From: Flaccisagitta enflata | Lineage: Eukaryota > Chaetognatha > Sagittoidea > Aphragmophora | Direction of reading: 5' to 3' | Length of the DNA: 64,000 bases | NCBI GenBank assembly: GCA_965153355.1 | Contig: OZ231128.1 | Coordinates: 12,958,001-13,022,000 of the forward strand | Shown: in pieces, positions 10,824-23,284 of the stretch | Layout of the letters: each line of letters opens with the position of its first letter | How positions within the stretch are numbered: the first letter of the stretch is position 1 | The notes under the pieces: model-generated | Told to the model about the DNA's origin: nothing | Databases searched by the model: none | The model's input: the letters and a program-made list of their open reading frames with translations, nothing else | Program-made: the position numbers and the translations under genes

Positions 10824-11816
10824 AAAGAGTGGTCAAATTCAGTAAAACAGCTACCTATTTATTGTATTGTCAAGATGATATGATTGATAAACAGTCCCTT
10901 ACCAGCTGATTGTTTATCAATCTTGTTTGTATGTGATCGAATAAGTAATCTAGCATTGACCAACTGTGCATAACTGTGCATAACTCTAAACTACAGGTAA
11001 TGGATCCTGGCGTAGCGGAAATCCGTCTGATGAATATGAAGTTTGGTTATGCATATCATTTCCTATTCATTCTGTTATTAACAATGACAAAAAAATGAAA
11101 ATATGAATCCTTTGACATTCGTTATTGCGGTGTTTCAAAATACGTGAATGCTACTTTCTGCATTATTTAGCTACTTTGCTACCAATGAGCTTCATTTTCC
11201 TATCTAAAATTGATAACAAGTGTTTTCATCGCTGCCACGCGACTATGCAAGTGATACAACTATGCCACTACTATGCCACCATGCAATCATGCTACGAGTC
11301 AAGCAATACGTATCTTAGATGTTTACATAAAATGAAGACTATGCAATTATGTGAGCAGGCGCTGATGCGAATAATATCAATAATGATAAGTATACAGTTG
11401 TTACTCTTGATCTTTCCTACCTGGCAGGAAGAAGTCCACTTTCTTCTAGAATTTTCCTGTCAAAAGAAAATGTAACGATTCTGATTTGTCTATATTCTTT
11501 TTATCTGCTTTAATCTGTATGATGAAAGTTACTTGTTCCATTTCCATCTTGACTCAAAAACTGAGGATGCATACTAGAATTCAAATATCGCCGCGATTCC
11601 TACTTTCGATTTTTCATAACAACTGCATATGCTCAATTACAAGGAAACGGTTTGTTTAAACATTGAAGACGAATGAAAAATCAAGGAGGGAAGTTGTTAA
11701 CTTGTTGTTCCTTTCATGAGAAATTGTTTTTGTCTTTCCGCTTGAGCGTTAGAAAAAATAATCAAAACATTAACTCATTCTGAAATCAATGATAGATGCA
11801 GGGTAACACCCCTCTT
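10824..11816. other. unique AT-rich sequence, no gene recognised
   Basis: One open frame of about 116 codons lies on the plus strand (11125-11475), but it is Cys/His/Met-rich from repeated CTATGCCACTAC-like phrases and has no start context or family. I do not call it. Confidence 0.4.
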
Positions 11817-12219
11817 TTAAGCTCTCTTAGCGGCACTCATTTTTACACATGAGCGAAATCGATATGCGAGATCGATATATGAATCGTGTGATGCATACTT
11901 TGCTCTGCCTCCGGCAAATTGCAAATCGAATTGATACGCTACAGAGAAGTAATCTGTATCGTCATCATGGCAACAAACACTGATATACTTTCTCATTGCA
12001 ACACCATCAAGGGAGCTCGTTTTATCAATCGGTACAAGGAAGTTTTTAGTTGCGGACACGCAACTCTATAAGAGGCTTTGTCCGTCCATCCGTCCGTCCG
12101 TCCATTGGTCTGTCCGTCCGTCCGTCGGTCCGTCAGCACGAGTCAAAAAGTGGGAACTTTCTCATTGCAACACCATCAAGGGAGCTCGTTTTATCAATCG
12201 ATACAAGGAAGTTTTTTCT
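11817..12219 (-). pseudogene. last exon of an unidentified gene, disrupted by an HP fragment
   Basis: A CGCTTTTTGTAG acceptor (minus strand) opens an exon reading KNFLVSIDKTSSLDGVAMRK. It is then interrupted by a 108-bp HP fragment (12048..12155), after which the same 61 bp are repeated with one mismatch and the frame continues through YISVCCHDDDTDYFSVAYQF and DLQFAGGRAKYASHDSY to TAA at 11817. The insertion brings an early stop, so this allele should be non-functional or truncated. About 83 further residues would otherwise follow. The family is unknown. Upstream exons were not found. Confidence 0.5.
11987..12216. repeat. 61-bp direct duplication flanking an HP fragment
   Basis: ACTTTCTCATTGCAACACC to GGAAGTTTTT occurs at 11987-12047 and again at 12156-12216, differing at one base (CGGTAC against CGATAC). 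Between them is an HP end with the hairpin GTTGCGGACACGCAAC and a GTCC tetranucleotide block. A duplication this long is not a normal transposase target duplication. Confidence 0.85.
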
Positions 12220-12369
12220 CTACAAAAAGCGAGTATCAAAACACGAGGTGGCAAATCGAATGGCAATTGTCAATTTCCGATGTAAACATTGAAATCCACT
12301 GATCAACATCAACAATTGCGGCAAACAACAACGACAAAATAAAGATCAAAACATAAGAATTACCCAAAA

Positions 12370-12609
<240 letters not shown>

Positions 12610-12772
12610 GGGGACCCTGGGAAGCCAGAAGATTCCCTTTAGTGCAAAAAAACAAGAATAAAAATAGGTTCTTTTCTGCCGCCGAAGGGAAATCACTTTT
12701 CATCAAAACAAAAAGCAGAGGAAATCTGAAGAAGACGTCGCTGAGAATACTGATACATGCAAACTCTTTACC

Positions 12773-13086
12773 GGGCGTGTTCATAGTGATCACGACAAAC
12801 GCGATCCCCCCCATTGATTGCGTTGACAGCGTGAACATATGTTAATCAATAGATTTCAACCGTCCCACAAGAGAGTAAGCAAAGTGAGTGAGTGAGCCGG
12901 TGACTGGAGTGAGCGCGCGTGGCGAAGCAGAGTGCTGAAGAGCGAGTGAGCGGAATAAGTGATGCAAGTGAGCGGAGTAAGCGATGTAAGTGAGTGGAAT
13001 AAGCGATGCAAGTGAGCGGATTGAGCTGTGCGAGTGAGTTATGAGTTAAGAACGTCATTGTTTTTGACTAGCAGTAGAAACACGCA
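12773..13086. mobile_element. SG MITE
   Basis: Ends GGGCGTGTTCATAGTGA and TAGAAACACGCAC, with an expanded interior of GCAAGTGAGCGGAATAAGCG-like units near 12950-13030. It shows that the SG interior varies by tandem duplication. Confidence 0.7.
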
Positions 13087-13188
13087 CTGAAAATTGCAAA
13101 CTTTTTATGGAATAGGCGGGGTTTATATCCTATGAGTGGGGAGGCTAACCTTAGATATCCATTATCAGAAGGAAAAATGCGCAGAGAC

Positions 13189-13321
<133 letters not shown>

Positions 13322-13568
13322 CAGAGAGACAAACTGAGGGACATAGAGACAAAGAGATGGCGAGTGAGAGAAACAAAAAAGAGATTTGAATACAAAGAGC
13401 GATACACAGGAAGGGAGCACTAATGGCACAGGACGGCACAGAAGAATTGAAAACAGATACATAACAAACATGGATACTTATTCGAGAGAGTCAAAAATTA
13501 ATGCAGAAATACTGACAAATCAGACAAAATGACAGTTCAACAAACAAACCATCAAACAAAAACCAACA

Positions 13569-13819
13569 CAAACAAACAAACAAACAAACAAACAAACAAA
13601 CAAACAAACTGTGAAAGGCGATTGGCGGCATGTTGGGGTACATTCTGACGAAAATATGAACAAACACACAAAAACAAACAAACAAACAAACAAACAAACA
13701 AACAAACAAACAAACAAACAAACAAACAAACAAACAAACAAACAAACAAAAACAGTGAAGAAGGCAGATCAGTTTACCTGTGAAAGGCGATTGGCGGCAT
13801 GTTGGGGTACATTCTGATG
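13569..13819. repeat. (CAAA)n tracts within a duplicated 40-bp segment
   Basis: CAAA tetranucleotides occupy 13569-13609 and 13668-13752. Each is followed or bounded by the same 40 bp (GTGAAAGGCGATTGGCGGCA onward) at 13611-13650 and 13780-13819, so the microsatellite and its flank were duplicated together. Confidence 0.9.
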
Positions 13820-13829
13820 AGTTTGATGA

Positions 13830-14515
13830 GCTCAAGAAGAGGAAACCAATAATATTTTGAGACTAATTTGTATGCTTTGGTCCCGTGACAGATGGAAGAG
13901 CGAGATGAACACGTTGTACCCGAAAACACTGAAATGAGGAAAAGAAACCAATGGTATTTCGAGACCAATCTGTATGCAGATTAAAGAGCGAAAAAAACAT
14001 TGTATCCAAAAACGCTGTAATGGGGAGAGGAAATAAATAATTTCAAGACCAATTTGTATTCTTTGGTCCCGTGGCGTTTGGAAGAGCGAGACACGAGTGT
14101 ACCCTGAAATACTTTTATGGGGAGAGAAAACAAATAATATTTTGAGACAAGTGACGAATCGTCATCGCAAGCACCGGAGGCGGGGGCTAGCCCTTCTTGG
14201 GCTCTCTGGTCATTTGACCAATCCTCTTGTCTCTCTCCTCTCTCTCCAATCCTCAATTGTCTCTTTTCCCCTTTAAATTCTTTCCCTCTCTCTCTTTCTC
14301 TCATTCTGCCTCTGATGATGATGCCCAAAGTGGTTATCGAAAATTTAGGCAAAATTGTTTGTTTTTGCTTTTCTGCACTGTACTCTCCATCATGAAAATA
14401 CAAATCGTTTTCAGTATTTTGAGACAAATTTGTATATTTTTGTCCTGTGACAGATGGAAAAGCGAGACAAACACGTTGTACCCGAAAACACTGGAAAGAG
14501 AAAGTGGGTTAGAGG
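13830..14515. repeat. roughly 100-bp tandem array, left part
   Basis: Imperfect copies of a unit containing CCAATAATATTTTGAGAC, TTTGGTCCCGTGACAGATGG, AAGAGCGAGA, and GTTGTACCCGAAAACACTG. The array stops at the hAT-like element and resumes at 19062. Confidence 0.75.
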
Positions 14516-15467
14516 CAGAGGTGTCACGAACTAATCGACTGGTCGATTGATCGGGTCGATTTTCAGTGCTTCTGAACAATCTTCCTGAGTCACCAAAACA
14601 CAAATGAATCGGGTCGATTTTTTGTCTTTTTTCTTTGGCTAGCATAGGTTCAATTAGACGATGAGACTGATTGAAATTTGAGTTAGAAATATGAAAAAAG
14701 CTCGTAAAATTGAATTCTTGTAATATTCAATAAATGAAAATGGAATATTACCAAGTAGAAAATTATCTATAAAATGCATTGCAAAACTATGGCAAAAAAA
14801 AGAACCAAAAACAATAAAAAACAAGTGAACTACAATTAAGCTTCACTACTCACTAGAGGTTAATGTCATGGAAAAGGGTCCGTGGTCGGAGTGAAATCCA
14901 TCAATTTTGAAATGTTGAAAATTGAACAAAACCATACATCATCATGTAGCTAACCTTATATCATGTATGAATTGATACTTGGATTTTCTTACGAGAGCTC
15001 ATTTTTCATACAAATTAGGCCTAATTACACATCTTTTTGCAAACGTACTAATAACAGATTTAGTTAAATACAATGAAGAAATCAATATGACAGTCAAATT
15101 ATTGATGAATATGTTCAAGCAATCATGTATGTTCATGTTTCTAAATTTTTAAAAAAAAATTTGAGTTTTTTGAAAAAATCTCTATAAGTACCATTTCTGG
15201 CTGGGTGGGCTGTTGGAGGGAAAAAAAATTTGCCAAGCTCTATTTCATGCCAGTGACGAGGCATCTTTAGCGGAAGCTTCATGCAAAATTTCAACCAGAT
15301 CGGACAATTATTTCAAAAGTTATGTCGTTTTTTCCATTTTTCTTTTCTGGTAGGTTGGTTGGTCTGTCTGGACTTCTAGGCATTCTTTAAGACAACCAGA
15401 ATATAGGTGAAGAACCCTCTTGATCTAGGTAACAACCATGCAAAATTTTGTTGGGCTAGCTCAAATA

Positions 15468-16234
15468 CAGGGTGTACCAACTCAGTTGTAACATAAAGAA
15501 TCGATGTATCTCTGCTTCTAAAGAAGATAATCCCATTCTGAAAAAAGTTCCAAAGAGCTCTTAAAAAACGATTTTTGCTCATGCTGATAAAATTTTTCCG
15601 TCCAGAAAAGAATTTTACACATTCACAACCTAGAATAATGCAGCTATTTCTCAATTTGCAATTTTGACTGACATTGCTCATGGACAGTTTTTCTTTAAGA
15701 GGCTCTCATTTCTAAACGGATTGAGCTAGAGACCTGAGATTGGTCCCAAATTGAAGATTTTTTGCAGTAGTTTTTGGCCCCATTAAAAAACATCCTCAAA
15801 ATATTGAAGATTTTCTTTTTTCTTTCTTCAAAACCACATTTAAAAAAACAACTCAATTTTCAAAGGCATGAATTTGGCAAATATCATGCTATCTTTTCAA
15901 AAAAATGTGAATTTTTCTATCAAATCTCTTTCACTATGCAGGATACCTTTAATTTGAGTCCAACTCTTCATGTTTTATCAAATTATTTACAGATAATAGC
16001 TAAACAAAGAGTAGTTGTCATAGGAGATCAATGAAAAATGGCAAAATGGTTGCAAAAAGGCATCTACTTCCAAGCCATTTTTCCATGACTGTTAATACCT
16101 TCCCATCATTTTCCTCTTATTGAGCAAAAATCGTTTTTCAAAAGCTCTTTAGAACTTTTTTCAGAATTAGATTATCTTTTTTAGAAGCAGAGATACATCG
16201 ATTCTTTATGTTACAACTGAGTTGGTACACCCTG
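15468..16234. mobile_element. 767-bp TA-flanked MITE, copy 2
   Basis: Same length and apparently the same sequence as 5851..6617, again bordered by TA (15466-15467 and 16235-16236). It inserted into the hAT-like element, so it is younger than that element. Confidence 0.88.
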
Positions 16235-16236
16235 TA

Positions 16237-17577
16237 GTTTTTGGGATAAGCCAATTTGAATTTAAAGAAATTTTACTAAATTGAGGCACAAAAGCATCGC
16301 GCCTTTGTGTGAGAAGCGCTGTGTGGAAACAAAGAATTAACTACGAGGCTTCGTCGGCGAGCGTTACAATTCACTCCCTATTTTCAGTACTGTAATTTCA
16401 TTGTGACCAAACGAATTAGAGTTAAGACTTGAAATTTGAGATGTAGGTACAGAATTTCACCATCTTTCTCATCATGTAGATGACTTTTCCGTTAATCATG
16501 TTACTATGCCTTGACAGAGTATGAATCATAGTGTGACACAAGTGTGACACCACCAACAAGGAGCACCTTTGAATTGTAACGCTCTAGGAAACTGTTGATT
16601 TCTCCAAAATGAAAAGGAAAAAATCCTTGAAATTTGGAGGAATTGTCGTTCAACTAGTTGTTAATGCAATAACAAAAGGAAAAATGCTTAATGTTTGAAC
16701 AATCACATAGGCTTACAAAAAAAACTGTCGGCTTATCTCATTTTGAGAAAAAAATGACAGAAAAATGAAGGGGAAGAGTATTATAATTTGAAGTCATTTT
16801 TTTGTCTTACAGTTGAGTTATTGAGTTCAAATTTTTTGCACATGTCAATGGATGGATAGAGATGGCTTACAAGCTACGGGAAAACTCTGCTTGACATTTT
16901 TTGATTGCTTAAACTAGCTTTTTGCTTACAGGGACAAAATCGGGACAGGCCTAAAAAGGCCCTTCTACCCCTGTTTTGGACCCCATAGGAGCAGTTGGAG
17001 GAGCAAAAATTGGTCTGGTATGGCGCACCAGGTAGATGGGTATGTCACCCAACCTTTGTGACCTTATTAAATGCAGCAGCAGAAGCGATGACACTTCTAC
17101 AATGGTGGAGAGTCAGGGTTTTCTTGGGCGGACCCCGATGCGCGGAATTAACCTAGAAGGCATTTGAAGGGACTGACTCATTCTATGCCTTCAAGGCGGG
17201 TTCACATTGATAAATTTCCCCTCTTATAGACAGTACTAATATATATGTACTTAGAAACAAAGAGATGGAAGCAAAAGACTGACAAACATTAAGAGGAACC
17301 TGCCAATTAAAAAGACGCTAAGTGACAGACAGTGAGACAAACAGAGGGTAGATGGAGGCAGCACAAGATAAATGCAGACATGTTTTTGTCGTGAATTGAG
17401 ACCAAGATTTTATCAATTTTTTGTGTCAGGATCTGTTTCTTACTTCTTATTTAAAATTGAGTTTAGATAGTTAATTATGATGGTTATAATGGTTCATGAT
17501 TGTGAGCGGCATTCTATCTCCTGATGTTGATGTCGATGATTTCTGCATCTTGATGGTCATCGTCATGACGATGCATC
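16237..17577. other. hAT-element interior, nothing recognised
   Basis: Mostly AT-rich, with one GC-richer patch (about 17040-17210, around GGCGGACCCCGATGCGCGG) that has no persistent frame on either strand. Confidence 0.4.
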
Positions 17578-17815
<238 letters not shown>

Positions 17816-18027
17816 TATCAGACTTGGCATCATGGAACACTTTTTTCTTTTATAAGAACCAAATTTATAAGAACATCAAGGCTTCAAATCGCTCCAAAAT
17901 TAAGAACATCATAGTTATTTTATTAGTAGCTATCTCTACCTCTTTCAAAAGCTTTGGCCAAAAAATGATGTTCTTATAAAAAATTTGTATCATCATCACA
18001 ATCATCGCTCTTGATAACCACAACCTT

Positions 18028-18167
18028 TCTTCTTCTTCTTCATTTTCTTCTTCATTTTCTTCTTCTTCTTCTTCTTCTTCTTCTTCTTCTTCTTCTTCTT
18101 CTTCTTCTTCTTCTTCTTCTTCTTCTTCTTCTTCTTCTTCTTCTTCTTCTTCTTCTTCTTCTACTTC

Positions 18168-18199
<32 letters not shown>

Positions 18200-18221
18200 C
18201 TTCTTGTTCTTCTTCTTCATG
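18028..18221. repeat. (CTT)n microsatellite
   Basis: About 60 CTT triplets with two CTA variants. Confidence 0.97.
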
Positions 18222-18872
18222 CCTTCTAAGCGATTTGCAAAACCTTATCTCACTCCTATTTCATGCCTTCTTGTGAAATTTGCCTTATAGGCGGGTGCGC
18301 TTTAGACGGGGTTCCTCAACAATAAAACTAAGGCAAAAAAGTTGGGGCTTTTAGAAATCATGCTATTTAGTGAGGGATGCCTCATTAGCGGGTGCGTTCT
18401 AGTGAAGCTCAACTGTACTTGTTAGGGAGTGTTTCACATCCAGGCAATGGGAAATTAATTTGCTCATGGATAACAAGTAGCTCAGACGGATCCTGAGCTG
18501 CATAGTTGACAAAAATGGAAAGACTAAAATTGCTCATTGGAGAAAAATCGAAATTAGCCATTTTTTTCAATCTGCGATTTTTTGCTTCAAACCTTTGCCA
18601 TTTCTAAACGAATAAAGCAACAATAACCAGTAACGTCGCATTAAGAAGATTTTTTTGCAAGGCTTTCAAACAGCCATGGATTGTCTCTGGTTCAGGCCCA
18701 TAGTTAAGCAGAAATTAGCAAAACCAAGTGTACGCTTTTTTTTCATTGCCATAGTTAAGTATGAAAATACATAGAAAATTGTGGAACCCTTGCTCCAAAA
18801 CAAAATTCAACTAGCAAAAGTTTGTCTCTCCGGATTAGTTGGCGCTTATTTTTATTTCATATTAATGAGTGG
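18222..18872. other. decayed repeat sequence inside the hAT-like element
   Basis: Contains a phrase shared with the CTACTCGAC MITEs (CCATTTCTAAACGAATAAAG near 18598) and a TTCTAGTGAAGCTCAACTGTA end-like motif near 18405 that recurs at 3907-3927. Both are eroded. Confidence 0.4.
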
Positions 18873-19061
18873 CTACAACGTGGATAGCTTACCTTGTGAG
18901 ACAGAGTTGCTTTGACTGTAAATGATATTTTCACTTGATAAAAGGGCTAACTGACACAAAGATCGACCTATGGTCGATTTTTGGGCGATTATTTGGGGGG
19001 GTTCTACCATGATTCGTTCGACCCGGTCGATTTTTAAAATCAATAGTTCGTGACAACTATG

Positions 19062-19275
19062 GTTAGAGGGACAGAGAAAGGAGGGGAGGGGGAAGAGGGG
19101 TAGTAAGTTACAAATGGTAGAGCGAGAGAAACGTGCTGCACCTGAAAACACTGAAATTGGTATATTGGTATGTGTGTTAAAGGCACAGAGAAGGGAGGGG
19201 GGGGGGCTAGTAAGTTACAGATGGAAGAGTGAAAGGAACATGCTGTACCCGAAAACAGTGATATAGGAATTAGAG
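19062..19275. repeat. roughly 100-bp tandem array, right part
   Basis: Resumes the array of 13830-14515 with units carrying AGTAAGTTACAGATGGAAGAG and GTACCCGAAAACAGTG. Confidence 0.7.
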
Positions 19276-19829
<554 letters not shown>

Positions 19830-20152
19830 TTCTTCAACAAAGACTTTGTAATAATCAGCGAGCTAGAGAAAAAGGTGAGTTGATGTCCCCAGATGTGGTC
19901 GTGTTACTAAGCACTGACTGAACTAGACTTTGCATACACAAGATTTGATCATTGATTGGTGATGCCAATTTTCGCTCATTGGTCTACGATCGAGTGGCCA
20001 ATGCTAATAAGAGAGAAAGAGAGAGGAGCAGAGGCAATGACCTTTTAAATGCCCCACCTGATCCTCTCATCTGACCTGTTTCGATGCCCAAATGCTTGAA
20101 TTATACTATCTTTACCAGCTCACCCGCACTCAAATTGGGTAGCCCGTGTGAT

Positions 20153-20670
20153 CACCAAGGCCGCATACACAGTTACTCAAGTGTCATACGGGTGGACAGA
20201 AGCAGTGATACTACTCGACTAAAAAAAAAAGCCGCACCCTATTTTGAGCTGATGAATGAGAAAGAAAAATCATTTGAACATTTTTCAGTGGAAAGGATTT
20301 TAAAGATTTTTAAATTTTCTTTCATTCTAGACCAATCCCAGATCTGTATCTCAAACGGTTTAGGAGCTAGAGCTTGTCAAAGTTATCTCCTTATTTGTAA
20401 AAATGCTAATTTTTCAATAGGAATGCAAACTGATAATGGCAATGTTTTTACTCATTCTTATGCCATTTCTAAACGAATAAAGCTAGAATTGCCAGATTGG
20501 AGCCAAATTAAAGATCTTTTCAAGAGCTTTTTAATGGTCTAAGATTTTAATCAATTATTTTGAAATTCAATGTGACAATTTGCCTTTTAAAAGTGCGGCT
20601 TTTTTAATGATTCGAGTAGTAAATAAGGCTATCCGACCATTTTGGCAGGACCAGTAATTCAAAAACCGCC
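20153..20670. mobile_element. HP-like element split by a MITE
   Basis: CAAGGCCGCATACACAG at 20153 leads into AGCAGTGATA, and after the MITE the sequence resumes with AATAAGGCTATCCGACCATTTT and GGCAGGACCAGTAATTC. The left piece is a diverged HP start and the right piece a plausible continuation. Confidence 0.45.
20211..20619. mobile_element. TA-flanked MITE, CTACTCGAC family, copy 2
   Basis: 409 bp, ends CTACTCGACT and TTCGAGTAG, with TA at 20209-20210 and 20620-20621. Homologous along its length to 39..449, with scattered substitutions. An open frame of 152 codons crosses it on the plus strand but does not correspond to an open frame in copy 1, so I treat it as non-coding. Confidence 0.82.
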
Positions 20671-20681
20671 TGTAAAAGCCA

Positions 20682-20820
20682 AACAAGGCCGGATACACGG
20701 CATTCCAGTCCGGATGGTTGGGCAGGAGCAGTGATGCGAAAATCGCTTGGAATTAAAAAAATGTACGAGGGGACGGACGGACCGACCTACCGACCGACTT
20801 AATGACAAACACGGCACGTC
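20682..20820. mobile_element. HP element, shortened
   Basis: Starts AACAAGGCCGGATACACGG, keeps GGGCAGGAGCAGTGATG and a GGACGGACGGACCGACC block. It ends in ACACGGCACGTC without the terminal hairpin. Confidence 0.65.
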
Positions 20821-20958
20821 AAAATAAAAAAAAGACGTAGAATAACTGTGGATTGAATATATTGGCCTTATTGTCGCTGTTGATTACCGAGAATCCTAAA
20901 AAGTTTACCCGTGTTTGGCAACAATTGATTTGTTCGGCGGCAATATGTCAGATTTATC

Positions 20959-21081
<123 letters not shown>

Positions 21082-21125
21082 CAATGCTGTTCCTTTCATC
21101 ATAATTTTTGCGTTTGATGAGACTA

Positions 21126-21132
21126 CCATACG

Positions 21133-21163
<31 letters not shown>

Positions 21164-21553
21164 CGCACTTTTGGATGGCTAATTTTACCTATGAATCAAA
21201 GATAAACCTATCAAAATCTTAGGTCATCTGAAAGCACTTCGAAAGTGCTTTCATTTGGCGCCAATCTGGTATTGCTATCTTTTTTTGTTTAGAAATGGCA
21301 TTAGTTTGAGTGAAAAAGTTGTCCATATCAGTTTTGCAATCCCTATGAAGAAATGCATTTTAGCAAATTAGTGCTTTTCTTTGCAAGGCTCTAGCTTCTA
21401 AACCGTTTGAGACACAGAGCTAGTATTGGTCTAGAGTGAAAGATTTTTTGATAATCCATCAAAATATATTCTTTGAAAAAAGTTCAAATTAGTTTCTATA
21501 CCTGTCTTATCAATTTATAAACAGGTGCGTCTTTTTTTTTAATAGTCAAGTGG
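21126..21553. mobile_element. TA-flanked MITE related to the CTACTCGAC family
   Basis: Ends CCATACG plus a 28-base A-run plus GACGCACTTTT, and the inverse with GGTGCGTC and GTCAAGTGG. TA flanks both sides. The interior is inverse to copy 1 (GCTCTAGCTTCTAAACCG). Confidence 0.65.
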
Positions 21554-21809
21554 TATGATGTATCCGGTGATTGAAAATATTGATGATAAAGGCCTCCATC
21601 CATCTGTAAGTCGCTCGTTACTCTGTATAGGAAGGTCCAATTAGAAATAATGGATCCGATATCAACTGTTTTGTTAAAATCCCATCCCCGGCATGTGCTG
21701 AGATGGTTTTCATAGCTCTACAGTATTTTCGTAAAAATCATGGCCCCCCAAGAATAACGAAAAATCATGCAAATCACGGGAAAATCTTTGTCCACCACCC
21801 CCCCGTTTG

Positions 21810-22110
21810 TAAGCTCATATCTTTTTAAACGAATTTAAGCTAATGACCTCAACTTGGGCTCATATTAAAGAACAGACACAGCTCTTTGAAATGAGCCCAA
21901 GTTGAGGTTATTAGCTCAATTTGCTTAGGAGCAGCAGTCTTCCAAAGTCGATGCTTCCTTTGAGAAAAAGATGAATTGACCCCTCTTTTTTTTAGTCCTC
22001 TATCTTTAAAACAAATTGAGCCAGCGACCTAAACTTGGGCTCATTTTAAAGAAGTTGAGGTCGTTAGCTCAATTCATTAAGGAGAAACAGTCTCCCAAAA
22101 ATTGATGAGA
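21810..22110. repeat. inverted repeats around ACCTCAACTTGGGCTCAT
   Basis: ACCTCAACTTGGGCTCAT at about 21848 is mirrored by ATGAGCCCAAGTTGAGGT at about 21890. A second, diverged pair occupies about 22010-22085. The block looks like two hairpins, possibly a decayed MITE. Confidence 0.55.
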
Positions 22111-22136
22111 ATAAAAGCATTGCCCCTTTGTTTTTG

Positions 22137-22890
22137 CCGGCTACCCAAGACGCATGCGGGCAGGCAGGAGCAGTGATGATAGTCGCAAAAGCGTTAGATG
22201 GTCAGCGGTGCCCGTGCCCTGCCTAAGTAGGCTGTGGTTGAAGTAGAAGGAGGAGCAGGGCAGCGGCCCCAAAGGGGTCAATGACCTATGCTTTCACACA
22301 TATGGGAATTTTCTCCTCCTTCTTCTTCTCCATAACCCCCCCTCAAATCCCAAATTTCAGTCTTGAGGACCAAATTCCAGACTCGAGGCCCAAATTCCTG
22401 CCTCAAGGCCCAAATCCTAGCCTGGGGGGCCCAAATCCTAGCCTGGGGGGCCTTGAGGCCTTGAGGCCCAAATCTCATCCTCGAGGTTGGGATCTGAGCC
22501 TCTTTGCTGGGATTTGGACCTCAAGGCTGAGATTTGGGCCTCAAGGCTGGGATCTGGGTCCACAGGCTAGGATTTGGGCCTTGAGGCGCGGATTTGGGCC
22601 TCCAGTCTGGAATTTGGACCTTGAGACTGGGATTTGAGGGGGGGGGTTATGGAGAAGAAGAAGGAGGAGGAGGAGAAAATTCCCCATATGTTAGAAAGCA
22701 TAGGACATCGACCCCTTTGGGGCCGCTGCTCAAAAATGATAACAATACGTTTGAGCAGGAGGGATAATGAATAAACTACCCATTAACGTAAAAAGTAAAG
22801 TGTAACAGACGGACTGACTGACCGAAAAACGGATGAACATAGCAGATTGTAGTCGCGTTGCACGGTACTTTGTAGCACGCGACTAAAAGT
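22137..22890. mobile_element. HP element carrying an FB element
   Basis: The left HP end (CCGGCTACCCAAGACGC to GGCAGGAGCAGTGATGAT) stops at 22183. HP sequence resumes after the FB element with TTTGAGCAGGAGGG, GTAAAAAGTAAAGTGTAAC, GACGGACTGACTGACC and finishes at GTAGCACGCGACTAAAA. The end hairpin is preceded by a duplicate GTAGTCGCG. Confidence 0.65.
22183..22731. mobile_element. FB element FB-2
   Basis: Head ATAGTCGCAAAAGCGTTAG plus GTCAGCGGTGCCC. The arms (22258-about 22345 and about 22640-22731) run GGGCAGCGGCCCCAAAGGGG, GACCTATGCTTTC, ATATGGGAATTTTCTCCTCC and TTCTCCATAACC. At about 85 bp these are among the longest inverted arms here. Between them are about ten 20-bp units of type GGGATTTGGGCCTCAAGGCT. 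Confidence 0.82.
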
Positions 22891-23284
22891 TGAGCTATAG
22901 CGATACCAAATTGGTGGCAAATCTTCAAAATGATACCAATCTAGGAATTAACATACAGGTAGAAGCGTGGGAAATGCCACATGTTTGTGTGTGCCGGGGG
23001 AGGGTGTACACCCCTATTAACCTGTCCGAGACTAAAAAAGACTTGAATTGACTTCAAATAACTCAAGATGACCTGAAATGATTTGAAATAACCTAAAAAG
23101 ACATAAACTGACTGAAATGACCTAATCAACCTGATTGACTTAAGTGACTTGATATAACTCAATATGAATTAAAATGACTTAGAAGGACTTATAATGACTT
23201 ATAATGACTTAAAATGGCATTTGGGAAGAAGCTGTGAGCCCGAAATGCTTAAACACGCCAAAGATAAATAAATAAATAAATAAT
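22891..23284. other. short-motif repeats with ACTTAAAATGACTT units
   Basis: About 23030-23220 consists of imperfect 10-bp units such as ATGACTTAAA and GACCTGAAAT, also seen inside the HP copy at 8453..8670 and in inverse at 37080-37160. A TAAA tetranucleotide run follows. Confidence 0.5.

Noticed and set aside
11125-11475. 116-codon plus-strand frame
   Set aside because: Composition is driven by repeated CTATGCCAC/ATGCAA phrases, without start context or family.
20084-20542. 152-codon plus-strand frame across the 20211..20619 MITE
   Set aside because: It begins outside the element, crosses its end, and the sister copy at 39..449 does not keep the frame.
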